Positions 1-8,835 are shown, counted from the stretch's first letter. The stretch is 34,941 nucleotides of DNA from Archaeoglobi archaeon (GCA_029259345.1 JAPDIX010000006.1:1-34941), one strand, 5' to 3'. Program-made: numbers and translations. Notes: generated by a model not told the origin, from the letters alone.

Positions 1-138
1 ATAAAAAGGCTATTTGAAGATGAAGCATTGTATAAGAAAATAAGCAGGAATGCGAGGGAATATGCGAAGAAAAACTTTTTGGCGGATGTCGTTGCGAGGA
101 AATATGAAAAGGTGTTTGAGGAGGTTGTGAAAAAATGA
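1..138 (+). CDS. Glycosyltransferase, C-terminal tail (5' truncated by window)
   Basis: The reading frame is open from the first base and ends at a TGA at 136-138, giving 45 residues. The sequence ([20 protein letters not shown], then a helix ending EEVVKK) is the typical last helical segment of GT-B glycosyltransferases of family 4, where the C-terminal helix crosses back to the N-terminal domain. The next gene begins inside its stop codon (ATGA overlap), so it is the upstream member of a plus-strand operon with the acyltransferase and glycosyltransferase that follow. The catalytic part lies outside the window, so neither donor sugar nor acceptor can be inferred. Confidence 0.7.
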   Translation: MKRLFEDEALYKKISRNAREYAKKNFLADVVARKYEKVFEEVVKK

Positions 139-659
139 ACTTTAAATACAAAATAGGTTGTTTTATCTCCAAGTTAATTTTTGGGTGGAGGTTAGGCAAA
201 TTTGGTAAGGATACACTTATTCACTGGAAAGCTAAAATAGATAACCCCAAAAATGTGTTTATAGGCAATAATTCCATAATATACCCGTTTGCAGTTTTGA
301 GGGGGGCTGGAAAAATAGAAATAGGAAATAATTGCGTTATAGAACATGGTGTATACATTCATACGAATAAAAACACTAAACTTGTGTTAAAGGATAACGC
401 TATCATTGCACCAAGAGCGATGATATTTACTACCACTAATTATTATACTAAAGGTAAAATAATCAGAAATGTTATCAAGAATGGGGATGTAGTTGTAGGA
501 TACGACGCTTTTATAGGAGCAGGAGCGATAGTTTTGCCGGGTGTTACTATCTCAGATGGTGCAATAGTAGGTGCTGGAGCAGTAGTTACAGGGGACGTTC
601 CGCCTTACACGGTGGCTGTTGGAGTTCCCGCAAAACCAATAAAGGTGAGGGAAAGATGA
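135..659 (+). CDS. Hexapeptide-repeat (left-handed beta-helix) acyltransferase
   Basis: The 174-residue protein is built mostly of hexapeptide repeats such as [16 protein letters not shown] and [20 protein letters not shown], which form the left-handed beta-helix of the WbbJ/LpxA/serine acetyltransferase superfamily. It ends with the usual cap of sugar acetyltransferases, VGVPAKPIK. These enzymes are homotrimers that transfer an acetyl or other acyl group from a CoA donor to a hydroxyl or amino group of a sugar. The gene starts in an ATGA overlap with the upstream glycosyltransferase and overlaps the next one the same way. With the aminotransferase and dehydrogenase encoded nearby, N-acylation of an amino sugar is plausible, but O-acetylation of a glycan cannot be excluded. 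Confidence 0.85.
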   Translation: MNFKYKIGCFISKLIFGWRLGKFGKDTLIHWKAKIDNPKNVFIGNNSIIYPFAVLRGAGKIEIGNNCVIEHGVYIHTNKNTKLVLKDNAIIAPRAMIFTTTNYYTKGKIIRNVIKNGDVVVGYDAFIGAGAIVLPGVTISDGAIVGAGAVVTGDVPPYTVAVGVPAKPIKVRER

Positions 660-1633
660 ATATCTGTTTTGTTTATGTTGATTTATCTACTTTTGTCAAA
701 AGAGATTTAGAAATATTGAGGAAATACTTTAATGTAAAACCAATCAAATGGACGACATTTTGGGATTTCAAGATGATTCTCTCGCTAATAAGGGCTATAC
801 TGACCTCAGATTTGTGCTTTATATGGTTTGCAGATTTTCATGCTGCATTCACTGTATTACTGTCCAAAATCTTTCGTAAGAAATCCATTATCGTGACAGG
901 AGGATATGATGTTTTAAAAATGCCCGAAATAAATTATGGTATCAGGCTAAGATGGAACAAGCATTACGCAAGTTTTGCACTTAAAAATGCCAATATTTGC
1001 TTGGCATTTTCAAAATCAAGCGAAGAAGATTTGAAAAAATGGATAAGAAATGCGAGAACAAAAACTGTTTATTTGGGAGGTATTGATTTGAAAAAGTTTT
1101 CATGCTATACCAAAAAAGATGATAAGTTGGTTATTACTGTTGCAAAGGTTACATGGTCAAATGTGCTTAGAAAGGGATTGAAAACGTTTGTTGAATGTGC
1201 AAAATACCTGCCAGAAGTGAAGTTTGTTTTGGTAGGGAAAGTTTTAGACGATTCAATAGAGTATCTAAAAAAGTTAGCAAGTGGAAATGTGGAGTTTGTG
1301 GGTGATGAAAAGCTTTTGGATTACTATCAAAAAGCAAAAGTTTACGTTCAAGTCTCTGCTCATGAAGGCTTTGGAGTTGCTTTGGCAGAAGCAATGGCGT
1401 GTGAATGCATTCCAGTAGTAACAAATCGTGGTGCAATTCCGGAAGTAGTAGGAGATGTTGGATATTATGTTCCGTATGGAGACTCAAAAGCTACTGCTGA
1501 AGCGGTAAAAAAGGCATTAGAATCGGATCAGAGTAAAGGGAAGATGGCAAGAGAAAGGATTAAGAAATATTTTTCAATTGAGAGAAGGGAGAAAGAACTT
1601 GTTGGCATTGTTAAACAAGTTTTAGAGTCTTAG
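656..1633 (+). CDS. Glycosyltransferase family 4 (GT-B fold)
   Basis: The protein has 325 residues. The N-terminal half is a degenerate acceptor domain ([20 protein letters not shown]), and the C-terminal half is a GT1/GT4 nucleotide-sugar domain. That domain shows [20 protein letters not shown], then VGKVLDD, then the E-x7-E region [19 protein letters not shown], which contacts the donor phosphates. It is shorter than most family members (about 350-390), mainly in the N-terminal part. It overlaps the acyltransferase stop by ATGA and ends in a 4-bp overlap with the convergent flippase fragment. Its codons look more A+T-rich than those of leuS or the dsr genes, which fits a horizontally acquired glycan locus. 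Sugar specificity is unknown. Confidence 0.85.
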   Translation: MNICFVYVDLSTFVKRDLEILRKYFNVKPIKWTTFWDFKMILSLIRAILTSDLCFIWFADFHAAFTVLLSKIFRKKSIIVTGGYDVLKMPEINYGIRLRWNKHYASFALKNANICLAFSKSSEEDLKKWIRNARTKTVYLGGIDLKKFSCYTKKDDKLVITVAKVTWSNVLRKGLKTFVECAKYLPEVKFVLVGKVLDDSIEYLKKLASGNVEFVGDEKLLDYYQKAKVYVQVSAHEGFGVALAEAMACECIPVVTNRGAIPEVVGDVGYYVPYGDSKATAEAVKKALESDQSKGKMARERIKKYFSIERREKELVGIVKQVLES

Positions 1634-2133
1634 ATAAATTTCCCAATCACATTCCTTATCCATTCGGATTTTATTCCCGTTCTCGCCTCTATTGCTTTCA
1701 TAACAATGACATCTTCACGCTCAAATGTTCTCATTATTAAAAGAAGCAAAAAGTAAATGGAAATGTAGAGGACGAACATTGCAATTAAAATATAAATTGA
1801 AGTTTTAATTTGCCTCGTTAGCAGATAAATCAGTGAGAGTGAGATGAGTGAAGCGGTAAAAATCTTCGCATAATTTATTCTTACTGGCTGAATGTGTGTG
1901 ATTTTGAAAACCTCTGCGAATGAAAGTAAGCTCACGGTGAGAACAGAAATGCCTGTTGCAATTGCAGCCCCCTCCATTCCATATCGGGGGATGAGCAGAT
2001 AATTTAGAATTGCGTCCAGAAACGCTCCGACTGATGTGTTCAGCATTATTAATTTTGTTCTCCCACCGTCTTTATTATTTGTCCCGTTGGAAACATTATT
2101 GATATAAAGAAATATGAGAGAGTGAGAATGCAA
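1630..2133 (-). CDS. C-terminal fragment of frameshifted Wzx-like flippase
   Basis: This minus-strand frame encodes the last part of a polysaccharide flippase. The real homology starts near 2058 with KLIMLNTSVGAFLDAILNYL, followed by GMEGAAIATGISVL and two to three hydrophobic helices, as in the C-terminal bundle of MATE/Wzx (RfbX-like) transporters. The residues before that (from the ATG at 2133) are an out-of-frame reading of the N-terminal part and are probably not protein. It continues exactly where the upstream frame (2049-3152) breaks off, so the two are halves of one gene. Adding one base in the A4 run at 2053-2056 would join them into a protein of about 507 residues, normal for the family. 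As it stands, the fragment is unlikely to be translated by itself. Confidence 0.75.
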   Translation of the reverse strand: MHSHSLIFLYINNVSNGTNNKDGGRTKLIMLNTSVGAFLDAILNYLLIPRYGMEGAAIATGISVLTVSLLSFAEVFKITHIQPVRINYAKIFTASLISLSLIYLLTRQIKTSIYILIAMFVLYISIYFLLLLIMRTFEREDVIVMKAIEARTGIKSEWIRNVIGKFI

Positions 2134-3152
2134 AATGCATAAGCCCCTCTTATATATGCAGAACCATACAAAATATTCAAAACATCATCAGAAAAAAGAA
2201 CCATAAGCATAACTAAGGGCAAAACAATCATGAATATCCATTTTGTAACCGCATAATTTGTGTCTTTTATTTCCTCATGCATCCCTTTTGAATACAGTTC
2301 GGTTACAACAGGAAAGAATATGGAAATAAAGGAGCTTGGAACAATTTTTAGCAGTCGTGCTGTTGCCAACGATGCTCTGTAAATTCCAACATCCTTTGCA
2401 GTGAGAAAATAACCAAGCATTAAGGTGTCAATCCATCCCATAACTAAACCGAGCATTCCTGCAAACATCAAAGGCCATGAATAAGAGAGTAACTCCCTTT
2501 TTGTGAGAACTGTCTTTTTCTCCCAAAAAGGAAAAATTTTATTCAAGTAAAAAAAAGCAACGAAAGGTGCGCAAATTATAGCAAATGTATATGCAAATGC
2601 GGCTCCATATATACCCCAGCCTAGTATAAGAACTGAAACAAGGATTAAAAGTCTAAAAATATTCTGAAATATATCTCTCACAAGAACAACATATTTCATC
2701 TCCTGAAATCCTCCTATAGCATAATTGAAGATATTGAATAGTACATAAAATGGAATTCCAACTGAGAATATTCTTAGTATGGGTACTAATTCTCGCTCTT
2801 TGAAGATTAAAGAAATTGAATCTGAAAAGAAGAAAATTGTAAAAGATGCAACTATGCTGAGTGGTAAAACTATTTGGATTGCTGAAACTATTACTCCCTT
2901 TATCTTTCTACTTTCTCCTCTCCCTCTATAAAAAGAGATAAACCTTACTACCCCCTCAGGCATTCCTATCAAAACAACAGTAGAAGCGATTGTAGTGACA
3001 GCAGAAGCCAGAGAAATCAAACCGTAATCTTTTGGACCAAGAAATCTTGCAATTATGAGCACTGTAATGTATGCTGATAGCATTCCCACTGCTATCCCAA
3101 TGAAAACAATTCCTGCTCCTTTCGCCACCTTCAGCAAAGATTCATCATGCAT
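2049..3152 (-). CDS. Wzx-like polysaccharide flippase, N-terminal part (frameshifted)
   Basis: The 367 residues in this frame include about ten hydrophobic segments. They begin with GAGIVFIGIAVGMLSAYITV and RFLGPKDYGLISLA, the hallmark start of RfbX/Wzx oligosaccharide flippases of the MATE-like superfamily, which turn a lipid-linked oligosaccharide across the cytoplasmic membrane. The frame ends abruptly at FPTGQIIKTVGEQN, in the middle of the conserved FPTGQI(I/L)KAxGxxK region, and the remainder lies in another frame at 1630-2060. The start codon at 3152 overlaps the cupin stop by 8 bp, making this the last gene of the five-gene minus-strand operon (6434 to 1630). If the frameshift is real, export of the glycan would need another flippase or recoding. 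A sequencing error in the short A run is also possible. Confidence 0.8.
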   Translation of the reverse strand: MHDESLLKVAKGAGIVFIGIAVGMLSAYITVLIIARFLGPKDYGLISLASAVTTIASTVVLIGMPEGVVRFISFYRGRGESRKIKGVIVSAIQIVLPLSIVASFTIFFFSDSISLIFKERELVPILRIFSVGIPFYVLFNIFNYAIGGFQEMKYVVLVRDIFQNIFRLLILVSVLILGWGIYGAAFAYTFAIICAPFVAFFYLNKIFPFWEKKTVLTKRELLSYSWPLMFAGMLGLVMGWIDTLMLGYFLTAKDVGIYRASLATARLLKIVPSSFISIFFPVVTELYSKGMHEEIKDTNYAVTKWIFMIVLPLVMLMVLFSDDVLNILYGSAYIRGAYAFCILTLSYFFISIMFPTGQIIKTVGEQN

Positions 3153-3471
3153 ACTTCAAAAATGGTCTGATTCCATTTAAAGCAGGCAAGCCGATAACAA
3201 GCACTTCCATATTTCCTCTCGCTCTGTGCAGAGTCCCAGGTTCAATCACAACTAAATCACCCTCCCTTACCTTTATCACATCATCGTTCAGCTCTATCTC
3301 TCCTTCTCTCCTCACAATGAAATAGTATTCCTTCGTTTTCTTATGGAAATGCTTCTCTGCATCCTCAATTCTCACGAAATCAAATGAAATGTCCTCAGAC
3401 AAAAGCCTCTTCAACGCTCCACAACGTCCTTTCCTCCATTCGACGTCTTCAGACCTTATCACTCTGTTCAT
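3145..3471 (-). CDS. Cupin-domain protein
   Basis: The protein is small (108 residues) and has one double-stranded beta-helix. The first motif region contains EKHFHKKTKEYYFIVRREGE (metal-ligand histidines and a glutamate in the usual G-x5-HxH-x3-4-E area). The second is GDLVVIEPGTLHRARG, with the typical G-D-x3-I-x-P-x-x-x-H pattern. Small cupins in glycan loci include sugar epimerases, ketoisomerases and putative regulators, and this one cannot be assigned among them. It starts in an ATGA overlap with the aminotransferase stop and overlaps the flippase start. It is therefore co-translated with the dehydrogenase and aminotransferase and may act on the same nucleotide sugar. Confidence 0.75.
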   Translation of the reverse strand: MNRVIRSEDVEWRKGRCGALKRLLSEDISFDFVRIEDAEKHFHKKTKEYYFIVRREGEIELNDDVIKVREGDLVVIEPGTLHRARGNMEVLVIGLPALNGIRPFLKYA

Positions 3472-4550
3472 CTCACCACAAACTCGTTTACTTTCTCACA
3501 TATATATATCGCTTCTTCCTCAGTTAGTAGCGGATGCATGGGAAGTGAGAGAATCTCATTGCATATTCTTTCAGTTCTCGGCAATCTGCTTCCGTAACCT
3601 AAGAAAATAGCCTGTTTATGAACGGGAATTGGATAGTGAATCCCAGTTTCTATCCAGTTTGTCCTTAAAAATTCCGCTAATTCATCTCTATTTTTTATCC
3701 TTATCACATAAAGGTGATAAACATGCTTTCTGCGATCAAACTCTTTTGGCTTCTTAATTTCATCTCTCAGCATTTCATCATATATTCTCGCTATTCTCCT
3801 CCTCTTTTCATTCCATTCATCAAGATGCTTGAGCTGTTCAATCCCTATCGCAGCCAATATCTCAGGCATTCTGAAGTTAAAACCGAGCATCGTGCTTGAA
3901 TATTTTTCTTTTCTTCTGTAATCCCTACCATGATCTCTCAATGTCTTGAGCATTGCATCCAACTCATCATCGCTCGTTACAACCATCCCTCCCTCTCCTG
4001 CAACTGTAATGTTCTTTGAAGGGAAGAATGAGAAACAAGCTAAATCTCCGAAAGAGCCTGCTTTCTTGCCATTGAATTCCGCTCCATGTGCTTGTGCAGC
4101 ATCCTCTATTAAATAAAAATCATGTTTCTCCTTTAACTCAGCGAGAGCATCCATGTCGCACATCTGCCCATACAAGTGAACGCATATAACAGCTTTCGTC
4201 CTCTCACTTATCTTTCTTTCAACATCATGAATATCAATGTTGTAATCCTCACCCACGTCAACGAAAACTGGCTTTGCTCCCACCATCGGAATGGGCTCGG
4301 CGGTTGCTATGAATGTGTGCGACGGAAGAATCACTTCATCTCCTTCCCCTATTCCTAGAGCTCTCAGCGCAAGATATATAGCTGCTGTTCCGTTGCTTAC
4401 TGCAGTTGCGTATTTAACGCCACAGTAATCAGCAAAATTCTTCTCAAACTTTTTAACTTTCGGCCCCTTAACAAATCTACCGCTCTCAAGCACTTCCAAA
4501 GCCGCTTTTTTCATTTCCTCCGTTATCACGGGCTTTGACAGTTGTATCAT
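3468..4550 (-). CDS. DegT/DnrJ/EryC1/StrS-family sugar aminotransferase
   Basis: The 360-residue PLP-dependent enzyme transfers an amino group, usually from glutamate, to a keto-sugar bound to a nucleotide. Visible family features are YATAVSNGTAAIYLALRALG (PLP phosphate binding), VICVHLYGQMCDMDAL, and IEDAAQAHGAEFNGKKAGSF. The Schiff-base lysine sits in CFSFFPSKNITVAGEGGMVV, near residue 180. The C-terminal region GIHYPIPVHKQ also matches. The length is normal for the family. The start is well supported by a full GGAGGTGA ribosome site just upstream, lying inside the end of the dehydrogenase gene. Together with that MocA-type dehydrogenase it resembles the WbpB/WbpE pair, which makes a 3-amino sugar acid. 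The exact substrate is inferred only from this arrangement. Confidence 0.9.
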   Translation of the reverse strand: MIQLSKPVITEEMKKAALEVLESGRFVKGPKVKKFEKNFADYCGVKYATAVSNGTAAIYLALRALGIGEGDEVILPSHTFIATAEPIPMVGAKPVFVDVGEDYNIDIHDVERKISERTKAVICVHLYGQMCDMDALAELKEKHDFYLIEDAAQAHGAEFNGKKAGSFGDLACFSFFPSKNITVAGEGGMVVTSDDELDAMLKTLRDHGRDYRRKEKYSSTMLGFNFRMPEILAAIGIEQLKHLDEWNEKRRRIARIYDEMLRDEIKKPKEFDRRKHVYHLYVIRIKNRDELAEFLRTNWIETGIHYPIPVHKQAIFLGYGSRLPRTERICNEILSLPMHPLLTEEEAIYICEKVNEFVVR

Positions 4551-5485
4551 ATCTTCACCTCCATCATACCACTTGTTGACTTTAGCGCAATTTCACATAA
4601 TTTCGTGACAATGTAAGCGGAGAATGCATCATTCACGGGTTCTTTATCACATTCAACACACTCAATGAAATGTTTTAGCTCCTCTTTCAACGGCTCCTTT
4701 TTTTCAATTTTTACCTCAGTAAAACCCCTATTTATTGTCTCATCCTGCCTCACTTCTATAAAGTGTTCCACCATCTTTTGCTCAAGAAAATCCACATAAG
4801 CCTTCCTTTCTGAAGCTATTATCCATGCATCTCTTCGTTTCAAAGGATGAAGCCAAGAAACTTCAAGTGATGCATAAAAATCACCGTAATCGGCGAGAAT
4901 TACAGCACTATCTTCCCTTTCCTCTGATAGGTAATTTGTTTTCATACATACCAACTTTTCTGGAATACCTATCAAGAATAGAAGGATGTCAAAGAGATGA
5001 GATGCAAAGTTAAATATCACACCGCTATCCCTTCTTGGTGGTTTGTGTGAGTGAATATATCTCATTGTTATGTTATGAATAATGCCAAATTCTTTCACCC
5101 TTTCCTTCAACTTCAAAACCGCGGGATTAAATCTATAGGTGTATCCCGATGCTAATATTAAATTCTCCCTCTCCGATATTTTAATGAGTTCCTTTGCCTT
5201 TTCTGAACTCAATGTAATAGGTTTCTCTACCAAAACATGCTTTCCAGCAAGCAAACAATCCTTTGCAACCTCGTAATGCATGTCTGTTGGTACTGTTATT
5301 GAAACAGCATCAGCGAATTTTAACAGCTCTTTGTATGATTCATAGTATTGACAGCCAAATGTCTTGTTTTTAACTATATCTGAGAATCCAATAAGTTCAC
5401 ACAATCCTTCACTTTCAAGCTCCTGAAACACTCTTATATGGTTACTCCCCCATTTTCCTGCCCCTATCACTCCAACCCTAAGCAT
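4547..5485 (-). CDS. Gfo/Idh/MocA-family sugar dehydrogenase
   Basis: An NAD(P)-dependent oxidoreductase of 312 residues. The N-terminal Rossmann fold opens with RVGVIGAGKWGSNHIRVF (GxGxxG), followed by ADAVSITVPTDMHYEVAKDC and the catalytic-region motif KHVLVEKPITL (EKP). The C-terminal alpha/beta domain carries MRYIHSHKPPRRDSGVIFNF and the conserved HLFDILLFLIG. I chose the ATG at 5485; a GTG one codon upstream (5488) has a slightly better distance from the AGGAGGT site at 5494-5500, so either is possible. It overlaps the glycosyltransferase upstream and the aminotransferase downstream, so the genes are translationally coupled. Oxidation of a UDP-sugar at C3 before transamination is the likely role, by analogy with WbpB. 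Confidence 0.88.
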   Translation of the reverse strand: MLRVGVIGAGKWGSNHIRVFQELESEGLCELIGFSDIVKNKTFGCQYYESYKELLKFADAVSITVPTDMHYEVAKDCLLAGKHVLVEKPITLSSEKAKELIKISERENLILASGYTYRFNPAVLKLKERVKEFGIIHNITMRYIHSHKPPRRDSGVIFNFASHLFDILLFLIGIPEKLVCMKTNYLSEEREDSAVILADYGDFYASLEVSWLHPLKRRDAWIIASERKAYVDFLEQKMVEHFIEVRQDETINRGFTEVKIEKKEPLKEELKHFIECVECDKEPVNDAFSAYIVTKLCEIALKSTSGMMEVKI

Positions 5486-6434
5486 CACTTTGAACCTCCT
5501 CGAGCACTCCTAAATACATATCGGCAACCTCTCTCCATGTGTAAACCTTTACTCTCTTAACGCCATCGGCAAGCCTTTTCCGCAATTCATCATTTTCTAA
5601 TAGTAATTTAAGTCCTTTTTTTAAGTCATTAGTAAGATAAGCATTTTCTAAATGTGTCAAAACGTAATTTAATCGCCCTCTTATACCAAGGATAGTTTTT
5701 CCTGCTTTAATGTATTCAAACATCTTAAGTGTGCAGTCATCATCTGCAGTCAAAACTAAAATGTCTGCAGCCTTTAAATAACGAGGCAGCTCACTCTGAG
5801 GAATCAGCCCAAGAAAATGAACATTTTTCATACCTTCCCAATTCCCTTTTAACTCCTCACTCACTTTACCCGCTAGATATAAATCGCATTCAAGCCCTTT
5901 AACAGCTTCAATTAGCATATTCACTCTCTTCCTTCGTGATATTTCCCCAGCATAAAATACATTTATATCACCTTCAAGCTCAACAGGACTTTTCTTCTCA
6001 AAGTCTTCTGGGACGCCGTGAGGTATATAAAATGCCTTCTTACTCCATAACTTGCATCTTTCATACTTAAATATGCTTGGCGTCGTTATATAATCCGCAT
6101 TCTCAACTGTGAAATATTCATATAATGCCATCTTTGTTATTCCATGCTCTTTACCATTTATATCAACGTTATCATCTGTCCAATCGTGGACATGTGTTGT
6201 CCTTATAAACCTCAATTTCTTCAATATGGAGGGTATGAATGCTACAGGTCCCACAGAGATCAATACATCTGGTTTGAACTTTAAGTATCTGAAGTAAAAG
6301 TATTTCCACTCCTGTTTCAGTATATGGTCGACCTCGTACCCTCTCTCTTCAAAGTAGAGTGGGAGCCAGTGCCATCTCATCTTGACTGCTGGCTCCTCCT
6401 TTTCGGTGTTATGTGTAATTATTTGAATTCTCAT
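5478..6434 (-). CDS. Glycosyltransferase (GT-B, family 4-like)
   Basis: The protein has 318 residues. It begins MRIQIITHNTEKEEPAVKMR and has an acceptor-side domain with HWLPLYFEERGYEVDHI. The nucleotide-sugar domain includes DINVFYAGEISRRKRVNMLI, AGKVSEELKG, and LPRYLKAADILVLTADDD followed by KMFEYIKAGKTILGIRG, where the usual E-x7-E is partly preserved. It is the first gene of the minus-strand operon that continues into dehydrogenase, aminotransferase, cupin and flippase, and its 3' end overlaps the dehydrogenase start by about 8 bp. Possible archaeal TATA boxes lie upstream around 6460-6470 and 6498-6506. Donor and acceptor are not predictable from sequence alone. Confidence 0.82.
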   Translation of the reverse strand: MRIQIITHNTEKEEPAVKMRWHWLPLYFEERGYEVDHILKQEWKYFYFRYLKFKPDVLISVGPVAFIPSILKKLRFIRTTHVHDWTDDNVDINGKEHGITKMALYEYFTVENADYITTPSIFKYERCKLWSKKAFYIPHGVPEDFEKKSPVELEGDINVFYAGEISRRKRVNMLIEAVKGLECDLYLAGKVSEELKGNWEGMKNVHFLGLIPQSELPRYLKAADILVLTADDDCTLKMFEYIKAGKTILGIRGRLNYVLTHLENAYLTNDLKKGLKLLLENDELRKRLADGVKRVKVYTWREVADMYLGVLEEVQSDA

Positions 6435-6543
6435 TTACAGCCCTCTGTCCTAGTCCCATTTATTATTAGGCCCATTCGTGACTATTAAGAACATCGTATT
6501 TTAAAATGTTACCACAACTGGCTCAGCATATTTGACAGCAAAC

Positions 6544-7683
6544 TTAAACCTGTCTCAAATAAATATCCTTAATTAACTTCAGATACTTTCTACTAACCTC
6601 AATCCAATCAAATTTCTCAGCTCTTCTTCTTGCATTTTTGCCCATTTTCCTTCTCAATTTATTATCGCTCAACAGCAAAATATGCTTTGCAATTTCTTCA
6701 TAATTTGCTGGTTTTGCCCTAAAACCAGTGTTACCATGAGCTATGGTGTCCAGCATTCCTCCGACATTCGTGCCTACAACAGGTTTCCCACACGCCATGG
6801 CCTCAAGAACCGCTATCCCGTATGGTTCTATTATGCTTGGTTGCACATAAATATCGCATGACGAATAAACCTGCGGCATTTCTTCGTTCGGAATCGGGTT
6901 GGTTACAAACCTAACACGGTCAACAACGTTTAATTTTTCTGAGAGCTTTCTAAGACGGAATTCTTCCTCGCCTCTACCAAGCAGATACAATCTAGCATCC
7001 ACTTCTTGGGTAACTATCTTCATAGCCCTAATTAGATATTCCAGACCCTTATACACGTGATACCTTGCCACACATAGTACTCGAATGTCTTCATTCCCGT
7101 AACCGATAAAGTCTACAGGATGTTTTATAGGTTTAAAGATCCTACAGTTAACACCAACATGCACAACTTCAATGTCTCGCCTAACTCCAACGACGTTTTT
7201 CAGAAATTTTTTTGCTTCAGTACAATGAGCCGTCAGAATATCAGCATTTTCCCTCAAAAATTTGCTGATGGTTGCATCGAAAACGTTCAAACCTATTCTT
7301 TTTTTGAAATCAAAGGGAATATATGTTCGTTCAGAAGAAAGTATTGTTTTCACACCATGTTTTTTCGCTGCAAAAAATGCAAAATGGCAAATTAAAGGAT
7401 AATCCTCCTGCAACATTACAACATCAAACTTCTTGATTATTTTATTTAAATCTCCAATCACTACCGGATTTTCAAAAAGATCGATTAGAGTTCTCAGATA
7501 AATAACGTCAAAAGGTAGTTCTTTGCTCACATTCCCATTGAAAACAGTTCTCTCTCTTGGAGCCTTGCTTTTGGAAGTAATGATCGTAACATCATTACCT
7601 AATGTTGATAAACTTTCCGCCAAACCATATTCGTTCCCCCTAACAAATGGTGTGAAATACGGAGCAACAATACAAATTTCCAT
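6544..7683 (-). CDS. Glycosyltransferase family 4 (GT-B)
   Basis: A 379-residue enzyme from the ATG at 7683. That start is preceded by GAGGGTGATTCA, a good archaeal ribosome site overlapping the stop of the upstream gene. An in-frame ATG seven codons earlier (7704) lies inside the neighbour and has no such site. Family features are MEICIVAPYFTPFVRGNEYG (N-terminal domain), VRVLCVARYHVYKGLEYLIR-like sequence, LYLLGRGEEEFRLRKL, and the donor-binding stretch EPYGIAVLEAMACGKPVVGT with its E-x7-E glutamates. The last helix (KFDWIEVSRKYLKLIK) is also typical. It forms an operon with the glycosyltransferase at 7694-8767. The acceptor is probably a growing lipid-linked glycan, but the sugar is unknown. 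Confidence 0.9.
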   Translation of the reverse strand: MEICIVAPYFTPFVRGNEYGLAESLSTLGNDVTIITSKSKAPRERTVFNGNVSKELPFDVIYLRTLIDLFENPVVIGDLNKIIKKFDVVMLQEDYPLICHFAFFAAKKHGVKTILSSERTYIPFDFKKRIGLNVFDATISKFLRENADILTAHCTEAKKFLKNVVGVRRDIEVVHVGVNCRIFKPIKHPVDFIGYGNEDIRVLCVARYHVYKGLEYLIRAMKIVTQEVDARLYLLGRGEEEFRLRKLSEKLNVVDRVRFVTNPIPNEEMPQVYSSCDIYVQPSIIEPYGIAVLEAMACGKPVVGTNVGGMLDTIAHGNTGFRAKPANYEEIAKHILLLSDNKLRRKMGKNARRRAEKFDWIEVSRKYLKLIKDIYLRQV

Positions 7684-7693
7684 TGAATCACCC

Positions 7694-8767
7694 TCACAAT
7701 TCATAAACTCGTTTGATTCTCATCGCCACTTCATCCCAAGACACCAACTTATCACTCTCTACGACATCAATTTCCACAAGTTTCTTAATTAGCTCCGTCA
7801 AGTTATCTATATCGATTGGATAGTCTACTTGGTACACACTTTTGTTATCCACCCACTCTTTCAAAGCAGCTTCATTTGCAACAATACAGGGTGTTTTTGC
7901 TGCCAGAGCTTCGGCAACAGCAATTCCATAAGCCTCATGTTTAGAGAGCAAAACAAAAACATCCGCTTCAGCATATTTCCTTACAAGCTCTTTCCTGCTC
8001 AAATCCTGATAAAACTTAATCCTGCCGGTAACACCGACGTCTTTCGCAAGCTTAACAATCTTCGGCTTACAGCTACCCTTCCCAACCACTTCAAGAACAA
8101 AGTTTTCTGGCAAGTGCTTCAAGGCTTTGACGAGATAATCCAGCCTCTTGTACTTCTCAATCCTCCCAACGAAAAGTATTCTCCTCAAACTTTTATCTCT
8201 CTGCTCTTTTATTTTATCAACCTCTTCGAACTCCTCCAGATTAATCCCATTGGGAATTACGTGGATTTTATTCCCGGCAACTCTGAAATTATCCAGAACC
8301 AAACGCTTTTCGTAATTCGAAACACAGATTACCGCATCTGCTTTCTCAAATATCTTTCTTCCGAACAGTTTGTACGGTTTGTGAAGCAGATTTCTGAAAA
8401 AGCTGTGTCCGTGAGCATGATAATGCGGGGTGAAAATGAATCTGCTATCTCTTTTTGATAAAGCTGCGAATAAAGCTGGAAAAGCGTGGTAGTTGTGGGC
8501 GTGGATTAAATCGTACTTAACGGAGTTTTTCTTCAAATACCTGTAAAGGTCTAAAGAAAAATAGTATGCGTCTCCAGGAGCGAGGGATTTGAACCTCCTG
8601 ACAGTAACACCTTCAACATCCTCTATCTTCGGCAACTTACCGCTCGGATCTGTTGTCAAAACCTCCACTTCGAATTCCTTAGCCAGCCTTTTTGAAATTT
8701 CGTAAACGTGCGTTTCCACACCACCGATATCTGGGTAAAACCTTGGGCAGACCTGAGCTATTCTCAC
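7694..8767 (-). CDS. Glycosyltransferase family 4 (GT-B)
   Basis: The protein is 357 residues long and starts with GTG (8765-8767). MRIAQVCPRFYPDIGGVETH is a classic GT4 N-terminus with the glycine-rich acceptor loop GGVETHV. DLIHAHNYHAFPALFAALSK and FTPHYHAHGHSFFRNLLHKP follow, then the C-terminal domain with RILFVGRIEKYKRLDYLVKA, VGKGSCKPKI and the E-x7-E segment KHEAYGIAVAEALAAKTPCI. It is similar in overall pattern to PimA/mannosyltransferase-type enzymes. A TATA-like element (CTTTAATAA, 8791-8799) sits 28 bp before the GTG, and there is no convincing ribosome site, so the message is probably leaderless. It is the first gene of the two-gene minus-strand unit. Confidence 0.9.
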   Translation of the reverse strand: MRIAQVCPRFYPDIGGVETHVYEISKRLAKEFEVEVLTTDPSGKLPKIEDVEGVTVRRFKSLAPGDAYYFSLDLYRYLKKNSVKYDLIHAHNYHAFPALFAALSKRDSRFIFTPHYHAHGHSFFRNLLHKPYKLFGRKIFEKADAVICVSNYEKRLVLDNFRVAGNKIHVIPNGINLEEFEEVDKIKEQRDKSLRRILFVGRIEKYKRLDYLVKALKHLPENFVLEVVGKGSCKPKIVKLAKDVGVTGRIKFYQDLSRKELVRKYAEADVFVLLSKHEAYGIAVAEALAAKTPCIVANEAALKEWVDNKSVYQVDYPIDIDNLTELIKKLVEIDVVESDKLVSWDEVAMRIKRVYEL

Positions 8768-8790
8768 TCTTTAACTATCTTTAGAGCTTG

Positions 8791-8799
8791 TTATTAAAG
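8791..8799 (-). promoter_or_regulatory. TATA box for the 8767 glycosyltransferase
   Basis: On the minus strand this reads CTTTAATAA, centred about 28 bp before the GTG start at 8767. That spacing predicts transcription beginning at or next to the start codon. It is half of a 100-bp divergent promoter region. Confidence 0.45.
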
Positions 8800-8835
8800 G
8801 TATCTCATCTGAAATTCAAAAAGGCATCTCAAAAT

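Noticed and set aside
7829-8458. Long plus-strand frame of 209 codons
   Set aside because: It is the complement of the well-supported glycosyltransferase at 7694-8767 and shows no domain of its own.
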